Positions 1 to 11,981 of a stretch of 64,000 bases of DNA are shown here, in pieces. The notes under the pieces were generated by a model, which was given only the letters and a program-made list of their open reading frames with translations, was not told the DNA's origin and did not search any database. Positions within the stretch are counted from its first letter, which is position 1. Each line of letters opens with the position of its first letter. Position numbers and translations under genes: made by a program. This DNA comes from Aldrovandia affinis. Lineage: Eukaryota; Chordata; Actinopteri; Notacanthiformes; Halosauridae. The DNA is taken from positions 620,001 to 684,000 of the forward strand of contig JAINUG010000114.1 of NCBI GenBank assembly GCA_029706075.1, in the 5' to 3' direction.

Positions 1-6
1 GCGGCC

Positions 7-1203
7 ATGGTGGAGGACCGATGGCGAGTCACCCTCCGGGAGGTCCAACAGCTGAAGAGTGCCCAGACTGAGCTGGACAGGGCAAAGGTGGAGTTGGAGA
101 CCTCAGAGGAGCGCCACCTGCTGGCAGTGGGGCAACTGCAGGAGGAGCACAGCAACTCCCTGAGAGGGCTGGGAATCATGGCTGGGGAGCTGGAGAAGGA
201 CAAAGCATCCCTTGTCAATGACGTGAGGCGGGTAGAGGCCCACAACCTGGCGCTCGAAGAGAAGGTGAGAACCCTATCCAAGATGTTGGAAGGAAGGAAC
301 CAGCAGTGTCTGGACATCCAGGAGTCCCAGGACCAGGCCAAAGAAGAATATGCCAGGGCCTTGGGTGATGTACAGACCAGGTTCAAGCAGAAGGAGGCAG
401 AACTGAGGAAAGCAGCGGAGAACCATGCGTCCAAGGCGGAGCAACTCCGGAGCAGAGTGGAGCAAGAGCGTGAGGGAAGGCAGGAGCTGGAGACTCAGTT
501 GGAGCAGGTGAAGACCCTTGCTGTAAAGCAAGAAGAGGAGATGTTTGCTTTACAGGAACTTCACCGAACCACCTCTACAGCCCTCCTGACTGAACGAAAG
601 AGAAATGAAGAGCTCCCTATACTGCAAGAGGAAATGCAGGTCTTGAGCGAGAGACTGGACCAGAAAGAAGCCCAGCAGCAGGCCACAGAGAATTCCTTTG
701 GCAAGGTTTTAAAAATCCAAACCGAGACTCTGCTGGATCTACAAGATCAACTGGACGAGGTGAGCGAAGAACTGGAATGTGCGAAGTGTGTTCCTGTCAC
801 CAAAGACGCTAGCACGCAGGTGGAGGTCTCACAGCTAGCAGAGCTGGGAGGAGATGATGACCAGACGTTGGAGTTGGAGCGGGATAGATGGTCCTCAGTC
901 CCACTCAGCCTGCCGGACCTTGGAGGGGAACTGGAGGAGCAGTTTGCAGAGGAGGAGCTATGGTGGGACCATAGCATGGAGGAAAGCCTCTTGGCGATGG
1001 CTGAGGTCAGGTGGGACACCCAACCATCTCCTGATGTGGCGAGTCCTTCTGTTCCACGGAAAGTAAAAAGACCGAGGAGAAAAATGAAGTTTAGAAGTAC
1101 TCACCTGAAGAGAAAAGGAAACAAAACAGGCTGCCATATAAAGATAAAGAGAAACATGTTTCGAAGAAAATGTTTTCCCAGGTGGCTGAACCTGACCACA
1201 TAA
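7..1203 (+). CDS. Long coiled-coil protein encoded by the internal region of an LTR retrotransposon
   Basis: Open frame of 398 codons, open to the left edge. The ATG at 7 sits in a strong context (gcggccATGG) and may be the true start. Roughly residues 1-260 are Glu/Gln/Lys/Leu-rich with heptad-like spacing and no proline, typical of a long parallel coiled coil. Residues about 265-345 are acidic, and the last 50 are strongly basic (Lys/Arg clusters), as in a nucleic-acid-binding tail. No zinc knuckle, protease, reverse transcriptase, integrase or membrane segment is seen. About 350 bases downstream come a polypurine tract and an LTR, so the ORF belongs to the 3' internal part of an LTR retrotransposon and is not a host golgin-type gene. 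Role unknown; a gag-like assembly protein or an accessory third ORF are both possible. The rest of the element lies outside the window. Confidence 0.6.
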   Translation: MVEDRWRVTLREVQQLKSAQTELDRAKVELETSEERHLLAVGQLQEEHSNSLRGLGIMAGELEKDKASLVNDVRRVEAHNLALEEKVRTLSKMLEGRNQQCLDIQESQDQAKEEYARALGDVQTRFKQKEAELRKAAENHASKAEQLRSRVEQEREGRQELETQLEQVKTLAVKQEEEMFALQELHRTTSTALLTERKRNEELPILQEEMQVLSERLDQKEAQQQATENSFGKVLKIQTETLLDLQDQLDEVSEELECAKCVPVTKDASTQVEVSQLAELGGDDDQTLELERDRWSSVPLSLPDLGGELEEQFAEEELWWDHSMEESLLAMAEVRWDTQPSPDVASPSVPRKVKRPRRKMKFRSTHLKRKGNKTGCHIKIKRNMFRRKCFPRWLNLTT

Positions 1204-1549
1204 AAGCAAAGTGGCAGTGGCAGAAAAGGCCAAAGAGAGGACGCCAGATGACAAAACGGCACAAAGTGTACAGGAGGAGCCATGGAGGGCTGGTGAAGAC
1301 CAGAGCAGGAGCGGTGACCGCTCCGTCTGTGGAGCCCAGAGCCGGTACACCCATATGGCCACTGGGAGGCGGTCAAGGTGAGCAACTTGAGTCACTCAGT
1401 AATGTCTGCCAGATGTTTTTTCAGGCAAACGGAGACTATGGAGTCTGGACATTTGATCCCGGTGGAGCACTGCCTGAGTGGACCGGGAGAGGGGGGCCCT
1501 CCTGGTGGCCGCTGGACATAGGCCGCTCAGCCCTCCCGAGGTCAGAGCT

Positions 1550-1562
1550 GAGGGGGAGGGTG
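1550..1562 (+). other. Polypurine tract before 3' LTR
   Basis: An 11-base purine run (gagggggaggg) is separated by two bases from the LTR start TGTGGCAGCC. This is the position expected for the plus-strand primer of an LTR retrotransposon, and it ties the upstream coiled-coil ORF to the LTR. Confidence 0.65.
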
Positions 1563-2115
1563 TGTGGCAGCCCTGGCCTACAACACATGGGAGCCAGGAA
1601 ACACTACATTTCCCAGCAGGCCACAGTCACACCTGAGCCAAGTGAAGGCAACGGGACTAGTGACCAGCTGAAGGCCATTTCAAGGCCTATTTAAAGGGCT
1701 GAATCCCATTGCACTGAGAGAGGAGTAGGAACGTGTTTGTGAGGAGTTGCTGTGTGAGTTTGAAGAGAAAGAGAAGCCTGTGAAGTCGTTGACCAGCCAG
1801 GATTTGGAGAGCGTGTTGGAGTGTGTTTGTTTGTGTTTGACCGGATTGTTTTGAGGACCCCCTTTGGATATCGACTACGGACTGGATTACGGAACTGAAC
1901 TGGATTTTGAATTGATTGGACTTTGACAACGAGCTAAGGATTGCGGACTTTATGTGTTTGTATTCCCCGAAGACCCCCACCCTTTGTTTTGTGTTGTCAA
2001 GAGTTTGGTTATTAAATTATCATTTTGTTTTGAATACTGCCTCCTCTGTGTTCTTAAACTTGCCTACGCCTTCTGCAAGGTCCGTGAGTGTCGCCCAACC
2101 CCTGGGGACACCACA
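1563..2115 (+). mobile_element. 3' LTR of the coiled-coil LTR retrotransposon
   Basis: Starts TGTGGCAGCC and ends GGGGACACCACA (TG...CA). It is alignable by eye along its length with the minus-strand solo LTR at 60710-61325, and more distantly with 3353-3889. It holds a TATA-like tatttaaa at 1689 and an ATTAAA polyadenylation signal at 2011. The bases after it (ATAT) fit the 4-bp duplication type seen for the other two copies. The 5' LTR is outside the window. Confidence 0.75.
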
Positions 2116-2128
2116 ATATGTATATATA

Positions 2129-2673
2129 CAGTACCAGTCAAAAGTTTGAGTACACCTGCTGGAAACTAGGTTTATCTCATAATTGACAATGTTTTATACC
2201 ATATAAGTTTCTTTAAATACTTGAAAATTACAAAAAAACACATGTAACGATAAACAAAAGGAACATAAAAGCAATGTTCAATAAAATGTAATTGGAAATT
2301 GAATCTTGGATTCCTCAAAATAGCCACCCTTTGCTGTGATAACAGCCTCACAAACACCGGCCATTAATCAGTTTCAGCAGGAAATCACCCGATATGTCTT
2401 CCCAGCTCTCCTGCAGCAATTCTCAGAGGCACTTGTGGGTTGCTTTGCTTTGACTGTTCTGTCCAGTTCATCCCATACAAGTTCTATGGGATTGAAGTCT
2501 GGACACTGGGCAGGCCAGGTCCTTAGTTTGAGTTGTCCTTCACATTCCCCCTTCACCAGATAGTTCTTGCACAACTTCAAGGTGTATTTCGTGTTATCTT
2601 GCTCAAGAATGAAGGAGTGCCCACTTAGCCGTAGTCCAGATGGAAGGTGTACTCAAACCTTTGACTGGTACTA
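2129..2673 (-). mobile_element. Deleted Tc1-like transposon
   Basis: Terminal inverted repeats begin cagtaccagtcaaaagtttg on the left and end with the near-exact complement on the right. TA flanks the left end. Only about 545 bp remain. The minus strand at 2374-2580 keeps the C-terminal transposase motif QCPDFNPIELVWDEL, which contains the last catalytic Glu. The N-terminal and central parts are gone, so the copy is non-autonomous. Confidence 0.8.
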
Positions 2674-2697
2674 TATATATATATATATATATATATG
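2672..2697. repeat. (AT)n microsatellite
   Basis: Uninterrupted AT dinucleotides. Similar AT runs recur at 2116-2128, 3342-3352 and 3890-3902, at the junctions of the transposons stacked here. Confidence 0.9.
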
Positions 2698-2705
2698 CAT
2701 ATATA

Positions 2706-3341
2706 CAGGGGTGCACATAAGTGCATAAACAAACTTTTGAAACATACGTGACTTTTGAAACATACGCTGATAGAGAAATTCTGTGTTTAAAAATTGTTTC
2801 TGAATAACTTCACATACTTGTACTGTTTCTTAGGACTGTTTTTGCAGAGAGCTAGCTAGACCGCCACAGTCAAGGTCAGAGCAGTGTGCCTTGCCAAAAG
2901 ATACGAGGTTCTCCCAGAGATGGAAAAATACTGGTGTGTGGGCGAGGCTAAAGCTTTTGTCTAAATTATTGTGTATAAAGAAGTGTTCTCTCCGGAAATG
3001 ATTTGTTCATTGCCTGGCAGGGAGGCGGTGAACCCCGAATGCATTTGGTTGTATGTTCTGTTTTCTCATTTGGTGCAAGTGTTCTCTATTCACTTTGAAG
3101 GTCTTCTGAATTTCGTGAACCTAACAACGCGACTTTAAGTTTGATCAGCCCATCACTGGTAAGTTAATTAACTAACTAAATAACTACGTTAATTAACTTA
3201 CCAGTTATGGGCTGATCAAACTTAAAGTCGCGTATGTTTCAAAAGTTTGTTGTCTTGCTTGGTATGCAATTAACGTCTGAGGGCGCGATTAACGTTTGAG
3301 GATGCGAATGCGTACTGACATACCACTTATGTGAACCCCTG
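2706..3341. mobile_element. hAT-type MITE
   Basis: Terminal inverted repeats caggggtgcacataagt / acttatgtgaacccctg. A perfect 8-bp direct repeat catatata flanks both ends (2698-2705 and 3342-3349), the hAT signature length. No transposase is encoded. The interior holds a near-perfect hairpin at 3128-3232. Confidence 0.8.
3128..3232. repeat. 44-bp-arm inverted repeat inside the hAT MITE
   Basis: The left arm starts cgcgactttaagtttgatca and the right arm ends with its exact complement. About 44 bp pair with roughly one mismatch around a 17-bp AT-rich loop. Confidence 0.9.
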
Positions 3342-3352
3342 CATATATATAT

Positions 3353-3889
3353 TGTGGCAGCCGCCTGGAGGAAGCCCAAGGGCGAGTGATTGATGGGAGG
3401 TACGTGGTGGGAAGCTGGCTCCACCCCTTTTCCCTATATGGCCAAACAGGAAGTGTGGGAATGCACCTGCAGCCCATCCAAATTTACAAACAGCTGAAGG
3501 ACATTCGGAGGCCTATTTAAAGGGCTGATTCCTGTCACATGGGGAAGAAGTAGGGTGGTGATTTGTGAGAGTGTTGTAGAGAGAGTGCTGTATAGTGAGT
3601 TTTGGAGAGTGAGTTTTGGAGAGTGTTTTGTGGATTACGAGCTGTGATTGAATTGGACTGTCTGAGGACCCCGCCTGTGTATCGACCGTTTGAGGAACTG
3701 GACTGGACCAGGATTTTGGATTATGGGTTACAACAACAAACAAGGATTGTGGACTTTACCTTTTCCCCTTCCCTTTTCCTTTCCCCCCTGTGAGAATAAA
3801 CAAAACTGGTTGGCATTTTACTTTATGTTTATCTCTTTTATTATTGATCTTTGACGGAGTTGCAACTCAACACCCCGGGTTCTCCTACA
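3353..3889 (+). mobile_element. Solo LTR, same family as 1563-2115 (diverged subfamily)
   Basis: Starts TGTGGCAGCC and ends ctcctaca. It shares the order of blocks with the other copies: aggcctatttaaagggctg (TATA-like), a 'gaggacccc...tatcgac' block and an AATAAA near 3795. ATAT on both sides is consistent with a 4-bp target duplication, although the site is low complexity. No internal region adjoins, so it is a solo LTR. Confidence 0.75.
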
Positions 3890-3969
3890 ATATATATATA
3901 TAAACACGTACAAGTAAATGAGATGAACCTCTCATCTGCTTGAATGAGAGTTTGAATCTCTCATACCGG

Positions 3970-4070
3970 GGCCTCTGATAGTATAGCGGTCTAACGCACC
4001 CATATTGGCTGGTCCTTTACAAATGTGAGCTGCCTATCACAGTCATGGTTCATAACCCGACCGTACCAGA
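3970..4070 (+). repeat. Possible tRNA-derived SINE head
   Basis: tagtatagcggtctaacgc resembles a pol III A box, and ggttcataaccc about 65 bases on resembles a B box. The following 300 bases (to about 4380) look like repeat sequence but lack a recognisable SINE tail. Weak call; the match may be chance. Confidence 0.25.
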
Positions 4071-4597
4071 CCGGCCCTGGTGGGGAGTCACGATGGGAGG
4101 TGGCGTTTGGCTGTTCGCCCCAGGGGGAAGGGGGAGGGTGAGCCGGCATGAATTCGCTGAGAAGCGCGTAGGGTATCTCCAGTGGGTTTCACCACGTGGG
4201 TGGGCAAATTCCATCTCAAAGGAAGCAGAGTACATCTATCTGCAACCAGCCCGAATGTCCGCCACAGTATCTCAAGTCAACTCAATCTCATCACATCATC
4301 ACTGAATGAATGTTCACGCTTGCCATTCATCACCAGGGTGAATGCTAGCTCAGCCCATGGGCTTTTGTGCTGAGAGTCCCGTGTCCCTCTCACAAATCTT
4401 TAAACTGTGTTTTTTTAAATTTTTATATGTGTTTATATGTCTACTTGTCTGCACATATGTTTTTGTCTTTCAGGGGTATTTTACAAATATGACAATAGTA
4501 TTTTTCAGAACAGTATTCTCAATCCAGGAGTGATGAGTATGTTGATATCTATAGTAACTGTACACATTGCCTTATAATGGGACATTAGAATACACAG

Positions 4598-7500
4598 ATG
4601 AGTAGCTACAATTTACTAACCCTCAATGTTTGTGGTCTAACCTCTCCAATTAAGAGAATTAAATGTCTAGAACTAATGCACACTAAAAATTTGGATATTG
4701 CTTTCATTCAGGAAACACATTTAAAAGAAGGAGATGTTAAGAGATTTCAAAATTATTATCAAAGTCATTTTGAAATAGAATAGAGAGTAATAAAGCTATT
4801 TCAAGTTCTTGTGCTCTGAACAAGGCTAAAGGAGTGTTGATAGTTGCAAAACGGAAATTAAATATTAAGCTTGGTGCATCAGGAAGGGACTCTGAAGGAC
4901 GGTTCTGTTATGTTATTGTTAGTATGAATGGCAAAATATTGTGTTTATCCTTAGTTTACGGGCCAAATGTGTATGAGTCTACTTTCTTTGAAAACATCTA
5001 ATGTAAACTGCTGGATGTAATAAATGCTGTAATCATTCTTGGAGGTGACTTCAACTTGAAGGTGGACACATATCTTGACTCAACTCATTCAGATAATACT
5101 CCACGGTTGGCAGCATCAAATAATTTAAAAACATTTCTAGAAGATTTAAACATTGTGGATGCATAGCGGCTTAAAAATCCTGGAGCTAAAGATTACACTT
5201 ATTTTTCTGTTCGCTCGTATTTCTTCGTATCCAATCTCAATAGAAAATGTAGTCATCAGATAACCAAGTTGGAAAATGAAATATCTAATCTTGAAAATTG
5301 ACAAATTTCACTGAGGAGCTACAAAGTCAGCTGTCCTCTATAAAGGCAGAATATAAGAGTGGGTCTATTGAGACCCTCACTTAGGAACCAGACAAATTAA
5401 TTATGAATATGCAGACAAGCCTAGTAGACTTCTTGCTTTAAAACTCAAACAAACTATAAAATCTTTTCCATCTATTGATGCAATTCATGATTGTGATGGA
5501 AAGCTTTGTACCCATCCAACTCAGATCAATGATGCTTTCACTAAATTCTATTCTGAATTATATTCCTCTGAATTGCCTTCTAATCCTGACAAAATTGTTC
5601 ACTTTTTAAACTCGTTTAAATTCCAATGAGCAAGCTATTCAATTAGATCTCCCTATTTCTTTAGACGAACTGAAGGAGGCTGCAACTCTATGCAGAAAAA
5701 CAAATCTCCAGGTTTGGATGGAATTCCACCAGAGTTTTTGCAGGCTATATGGGACTCAGTTGGTCCAGTCATCTTAAACTCAATTAACTATTTGTTGGAG
5801 ACTGGATCTTTTCATAGGGATCAAAAAATAGCTTTGATCTCTCTTCTACTTAAAAGTGGTAAAAGCCCACTAGAATGCTCAAGCTATAGGCCTTTGTCTC
5901 TCTTAAATTCTGACATTAAATTGTATGCAAAGGTTCTTTCAAAGCGGTTAGCCCACCCTGACCAGATAGACTTCATGAAAGGTTGTCTGGCTTCTGACAA
6001 TATTCGCAGACTTATTCATATTTTAGATGCAGCTCCAAAAAAATTCAACATCTTGTACCATCTTCTCATTGGATGCAGAGAAGGCATTCGATCGTGTGGA
6101 GTGGGTTTTTCTATGGGCAGTTCTTAAGCATTTTGGTTTTGGGCCAAAGTTCATAAATATGATTCGTACTCTATATGGTGGTCTCACAGCATGTGTTCAG
6201 ACAGGACACTCCACATCCTCTGAATTTAAATTACAAAGAGGCACTAGAAAGGGCTGCCCGCTCTCCCCCTTTCTGTTTTCCCTTTTCCTAGAACCTCTTA
6301 CACAGGCAGTAAGAGAAAATCCATATATTTCTCCAATCAAAGTCAAATGTACCACCCATCATATATCCCTTTATGCTGATGATTTACTACTTTATCTATC
6401 TGACATCTCTACTTCTATACCATGTTTTTAAACTTTTTGATGAACTCGGTTATTTTTCTGGCTACAAAGTCAATTGGACAAAATCTATTTTAAAGCCCTT
6501 AAACACTATAGTCAAACAATCCTCTCTGCTGCCCTCTCTTCCTGTTCAATTGTTCAAAAGTATATAGGTTTACTTATTTAGGAATTAAAGTCTGCCAAAA
6601 TATCAATTCCATCTCTAAAGAAAACTTTACTGCAGCTTTGGGGAAAATAAAAAGGGACCTAGTCCGCTGGACCCACTTACACACTACTCTTCAAGGGAGA
6701 ATCTCGGTGATTAAGATTAATGTTCTTCCTCGTTTACATTTTCTGTTTTCCATGCTACTTATTCCACCACCTCCTAGATACTTTAAGGAGATTTATACAG
6801 TAATTAGAAACTTTATTTGGATTTGAAAACGTCCTCGTATTCGTTTAGCCACATTGCAACGTCCTAAGTTATCTGGTGGTGTGTCACTACCACATTTTGA
6901 GTTATATTATTTGGCTTTTCAATTAAGATCCCTCAAAACTTGGTTTGATAACACTCTTAACACACCTTCGAACTATAGAGGAGGCAATAACAAAGCCACA
7001 TAGATTGAAGATAGGCCGATGGGCCCTATAGTTGCAAATTCTCTATGTGTATGGAAACAGAGTAATAAGCATCTAGATGTGGACTGCGACTTTCACATTC
7101 ACTCCCCCATCTGGAACAATAATTTATTATTGTCGGGGTCCAAGCCTTTCCACTCGTCTGAATGGTCGGGGCGAAATATCCACACTCTAAATGATATCTT
7201 CAAGACTGAGGGTCTCTGTTCTTTTAATGGCTCAAAATAAACATTTTACCTTACCTGGTTCTTCTTGGTTCCTATATTTAAGGTTACGAACTGCAATGAG
7301 AACTTACAGAGTCCCTTTGGCCTCTTGACTTAGACTGGCAGAACATCTGGGAGAATGTCTTTACATCTTCCAAGAGCCTAGACTACCAACCTATACACTA
7401 CAAATTTATACAGAAAGCCTACTGTACTCCCCTTTGCCGATTTCAGATTAAACTAAGTGACGACAAATCCTGTAGGTTATGTACCCTAGGAGCAATAGGA

Positions 7501-7853
7501 ACATATTTGCATATGTTCTGGGAATGTCACCTGTTAATCAATTATGGAAATACATTGTAACTGTTCTACATAATGTCTTAAATACTGATTTACCACTATA
7601 TCCTCCTATTGTTCCTAGGAGATGATTCACACATATTACTCACTACATATCAGAGAAAAGTATTTATGGCAGCCTTAACTGCAAGTAAAAAAACTATTTT
7701 CAAGGCTTGGTTTGAGCTGGAAATCTATTTTAAGAGAGTATGTCTGAACAATTTTTTGGATATCTTAATATTGGAGAGGTCTACTGCATCAGTGCATAGA
7801 GCCAAAGCTGCTACAATAGATAACTTATCTAGAGCAATGTCCCACTTAAAATA
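4598..7853 (+). pseudogene. LINE ORF2 (endonuclease-reverse transcriptase) pseudogene
   Basis: The N-terminal endonuclease is seen at 4598-4780 (motif LNVCGLTSPIKR, then FIQETHLK). RT follows at 5690-6430: the SPGLDGIPPEF block, SYRPLSLLNSD, then in another frame SLDAEKAFDRVEW, RGTRKGCPLSPFLFSLFLEP and the catalytic YADD box (SLYADDLLLY). C-terminal segments run 6638-7240 and 7609-7853. The reading passes through at least half a dozen frames and stops, so it is dead. The RT wording is closest to what I know of the Tx1/L1 clade. Confidence 0.8.
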
Positions 7854-8240
7854 ATTACTATGAAAGACAGTAAGTTCTGGTATTTACTATTTACTATTTT
7901 TGGTATTCACCCTTTTCTTGTCTGTCTGTTGTTCTGTCTGTCTGGGATTATCTGCCCAACTTGTCCATATTTGTTTTCTCTTCTTTCTTTTTTTCTTCTT
8001 CTCCGCCTTGCTATCACTGTTGCTGCTCTTGTATGCTTTATGTGTTTAAGCTTTTGCTTATATTTCTTGCATCGCATTGTCACTTTTATGTGCTAGTGTG
8101 TGCTGGTCAGTGCTATTATTATTATTGTTTGTTTTGTTATTTATTTTTCTTTCTTCCTGCATTTTCATGTCAAACTGTAGACTGGAGTCTAACATTTCTA
8201 AACTTAAAAGAATTAATAAAATACTTGATCACAAAAAAAA
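4598..8240 (+). mobile_element. L1/Tx1-type LINE, degenerate
   Basis: Holds an APE-type endonuclease start, a reverse transcriptase and a C-terminal region in order, all on the plus strand. These are followed by a T-rich 3' UTR (7861-8210), AATAAA at about 8216 and an A8 tail at 8233-8240. No ORF1 is seen upstream, so the copy is 5' truncated or has lost ORF1. It lies inside a FAM107B intron, opposite to the gene's direction. Target-site duplications were not found. Confidence 0.8.
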
Positions 8241-10419
8241 CTGTCAGAGTGAACCGTTCAATCTAATATCCGTTAGACAGGGCACAGACTGAATCTGACC
8301 GCATTATGCGATGCTGCAGTTATGCACTGCGATTCATGACAAGAGCAGAAACAAGCAAGGTAACGTGCAAGCAATTTGATAGTTATGTTTTACTTGAAGA
8401 CCGTAGGCGTGAACATAATTAAGACAGTGTGGGTGTGAAGTCATATTCCAGAACTGCAGCTCATTCATAGTCATGGATAATGGAAAACACCTGAGCACAG
8501 ATGGGAGGGTTAGATAACTACATTAACAATTGTCAGCCCTAAACTAAGTGGCTTTGCTGTGTTACACATTATGCAAGACCCCTCTCCTACCCTCCCCCTC
8601 CCCCACCACCACCACCCAGGGGGCATGTATGATAACATTCCTCTCTCTTTCATTGTACTGTATGCATGTAGGGAGCTTAATGATACGGGGTGGAATGTAT
8701 GACTGGAGCCATGGTGATGCAAGTGGACCCAGACCACCACATGGGTGCCCCAACCCTTTGGCCTCCTAAACCCCTCCACCATTCAAAATGCATTCACTGC
8801 ATTTGCACTGCACCATTCACTGCAGCTGTATTCACAATTCCATGAATGCCTGATCATTTTCGGAATGCATGACACGCTGAAGACGGACACTTTAGATTAG
8901 CCACAGTAATTATGTGACTTCACATAGGCTTGGTATGCATGAAACAAAATTGGATATTTCAGGTTAGTTACTTGAACCCTGCTTTGTGGAACACATTTGT
9001 TATGGATTTCAGAGAGGTTTACAGTTTGGGAGTGTGTCAAATAACACTTCAGGATCAGGAGAGAAAAAATAGACTTGAATCACTTGTATCACTGCATGAA
9101 TTAAACAATAATCTTGTTTCCCCTCAAGGAAATCCAAGAGGCCGTTTTGAACAGGACCCTAGTGTCAAGTGATTACTGCACACAACAGAATTATAATTTA
9201 AAAAGCGGCCATTCCAGTGCTTTCCAGCCAAAAGAACAACCTGAAAACATGGAAAATACTCTCTCTGTTACGTAAACAGCACCTCGGTTGAGTTATGTAA
9301 TAACGGCTTCAGCATCACCGACTGACCCTCCTCTCCCCCTATAGCCAACACGCAGCTGTGATATCGTAACCGGTTTCATACGTGTGGGGTAATCTCTCTG
9401 CCCCATCTTCCCGCTCTACGCTAAGCCCTGCCCCCACAGCATATTTCACAGCCTGCAACGCAGAGGGGAGAGACCAAAAACAGATATTCAACGAACCACA
9501 GTGCACCTTCTGACACACAGTCACAGCGATGGCCTTGAATCAGTGCACTGAAGTGTGTGACCGTGTGATGTAACACAGTGACTTCTGACTATAAATATAG
9601 AAACACAACAATGTCAGGAGGCATTATAAAGACACAGTGAGCAATGAGGACCATGTTTGTGTGCTTTATATACAAATATGTGTCAAAGCCAGTGGAGATG
9701 GGCCGGGCCTTAAGCTGTGAAGAAAGGATGGGTCACTGCATGTAAAGATAATTTGTCTCAATTATAATGTTAGGACAAAAAAGTATGACAACCTCTGTGT
9801 TCGTTTTATCTAGCTGTACTCTTGGTTGACAGTGTAATATGAGGCTGATGAAGTCCTTGCTGAAACCAGGGCATCTTCAGCCGGGTCTGGTGAAGCCCCT
9901 GTGCACTAGCTTTCAATCTCTTAATTAGTCAAGCTAATTGAAATAATGCATCCGAGTGCTTCCAGAACTTGGCCTTCAGATTGAGTTTAACTGAAATGTG
10001 CATGTTTGGATCATTGTGTTTCAATTTCCTCAGGCAGGTGTATGGTTTCAGTAATGTGGAATACACACTTTCAATATTTAGGACTGTAAGACTGTATATG
10101 GGCAGCCCCTCCCTGAACAGTCTGTAAGGCAGAAATCTGTCTCTCAATCTGGCCTCTGTCTCTGCAGGCTGGTCAGGTGATTTTTCCGGACTGTTATATA
10201 AGCAGCAATGGCTTTACTGATGTAGGTAAGTTTAGAGCAGAGACGTACATTTTCATGGACCATGGGGAAATATCAGGGGGATCCGGAGAGTGGACATGAC
10301 TAAGTTACAACTCCGTTATGTAATTATTCCCATTTACTTCCCGCTTCACTTGTCACTGCAGTATATAAGGGAGAGGGACATGGGAGAAGGATCTGGTGGT
10401 TGCCGACACTGTGCCGTAC
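8241..10419. other. FAM107B intron, no recognisable feature
   Basis: Single-copy-looking AT-rich sequence between the LINE tail and the FAM107B donor site. Short C-rich low-complexity DNA lies near 8580-8630. I looked on the minus strand for the next FAM107B exon and did not find it here or in 1-8240. Confidence 0.5.
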
Positions 10420-10603
10420 CGTTTCTGGTTCATCATGAGCTCCCGGTGGAGGTCTTGGTGGTTGCGGGAGGTCTTCACAGGGTTTATGAGTTTTTTGGGT
10501 TTGATAAGCTCGTCACAGTCCCCATCTATGTAGTCCGGCTCCGCCATGATGCTGCGCAGTCTCGGCAGCCTGTCAGTCAGGTCGGCCCGGTCCAGGCACG
10601 GAT
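10420..10603 (-). CDS. FAM107B: FAM107B, coding exon (FAM107 domain N-terminus)
   Basis: Read on the minus strand, the exon encodes 18 residues and then [20 protein letters not shown] and on to ...[16 protein letters not shown]. This is the start of the FAM107 (DUF1151) family, small actin-associated proteins; FAM107B fits better than FAM107A by this N-terminus (family knowledge). The classical start ATG is at 10547. The donor is at 10419 (aaaCG|GTACGG, splitting an Arg codon) and the acceptor at 10604-10605 (ctttacacAG). The frame is open through the whole exon and continues in phase from the exon at 11982-12024. The remaining exons, encoding the Glu/Lys-rich helix, are not in the window. 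Confidence 0.9.
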
Positions 10604-11981
10604 CTGTGTAAAGCAGGAGAGAATGGTTTTACAGATGTGTATGGAACTGATAAATAAGATATATAAATATGTTCCCATCTTTAAAAGGGCTTGTTCAAGC
10701 AACACAGTTGTGGACAGGACACTGAGTCATGCTCTTCTAGATGTTTATCTTGTTTTTAATGTACTGCAATAAAGTCATATAAAACTGCACGTGCAAATGG
10801 GATTTGTTCATTTATACAGGATGCTGAGTAGAGGCTATATTTGCATTGACCTCACATGTCCAGTTTTCTGACAAACTTCCCAACAAATATTCTAATTAAA
10901 CACCGATGAGGAATCTATAACCTCATACCAGTACTTAAAGGATACACTACAGAAACAGGAATAAAACAAAGGTAGCAGGTCTTATTAAACAAAGAATAAT
11001 AATGACTGTATTCAATGAATGACACGTGACTTGGGGGCAACGGTTTCAAAGCGGTCACAGTGGATAACAAAACCGGGAAAACACAATGATAGAACCGTTT
11101 CCATGCCTGAAGGAAACCATTAGATGGAAACGGGTAGCTGCTGAATGTTAAGTGACACAAATATAACGGTTATTTCCATAATTGTGTTTTTTAAGTATTG
11201 TGTGCATTACACACAACAAACAAATCATTGAACAGCGAAAGAATTTAACAATAAACGCTCATTTAAATGCGGCTTGTTTATTTTTCCAGGAACAATGGCA
11301 GTACGAGTACATAAAACATAAATTGAGCTTATAGGCTACCAATATTCTTTATTCCTGATTAATTATGCAGCGTCATTTTGAACTATGGTTTTAGGGCCCC
11401 ATCATACAAATGCCAGGAACTTTCATAATATGACATAAAAGTTATGTATTTTGGGGATTCTCGGTGAAATAATGGAGATGATCATATATCATGGAGGTAG
11501 CTTTGCAATTCAAGCGAATACTTCCACTTTAACACGGAATAAAATATAGATTATCTTTCAGGGAAATTATTAAAACCTGATGTACAACACTCGGAGACAG
11601 AACGGCGCCCTCCATCCATTATATAACATTTCCTCGCATACCTCACTACGAAGAGGCATTCAATCTTCTAACAATGGAAACAATCCATACGTCTACAATA
11701 GCCTACGTCTAGTGGAGAGTATTTAAAAACAATAAAGCATATATTTTAAAAACACTGCAGTACACTGGAAAGTGACTTTACGGATAAAATAGCAGATGCA
11801 GTCAAGAAAACAAATGCAATAGTTATTAATATGTACAACCAGTTTTATGCGGAGTAGCATAGGCTACATAAAGTTACAAATCTATTTTATGTGATAAAAT
11901 GTCGTATCTGATGTGTGTGATGACATTTGAAAGAGACTAGTTTTATCGTCATTGAGTAACAACAACAACGAAAACACTTAC
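10604..11981 (-). other. FAM107B first intron of the leader transcript
   Basis: About 1.4 kb from donor CAAG|GTAAGTGTT (11981) to acceptor ...ttacacAG (10604). AT-rich, with no repeat or ORF I recognise. Confidence 0.6.

Noticed and set aside
7-1203. Coiled-coil ORF as a host golgin/trichohyalin-like gene
   Set aside because: A polypurine tract and LTR follow immediately, and LTR copies of the same family are dispersed in the window.
1170-1694. Plus-strand 174-codon frame overlapping the retrotransposon 3' region
   Set aside because: It runs across the polypurine tract into the LTR and has no domain; more likely a chance frame in GC-rich sequence.
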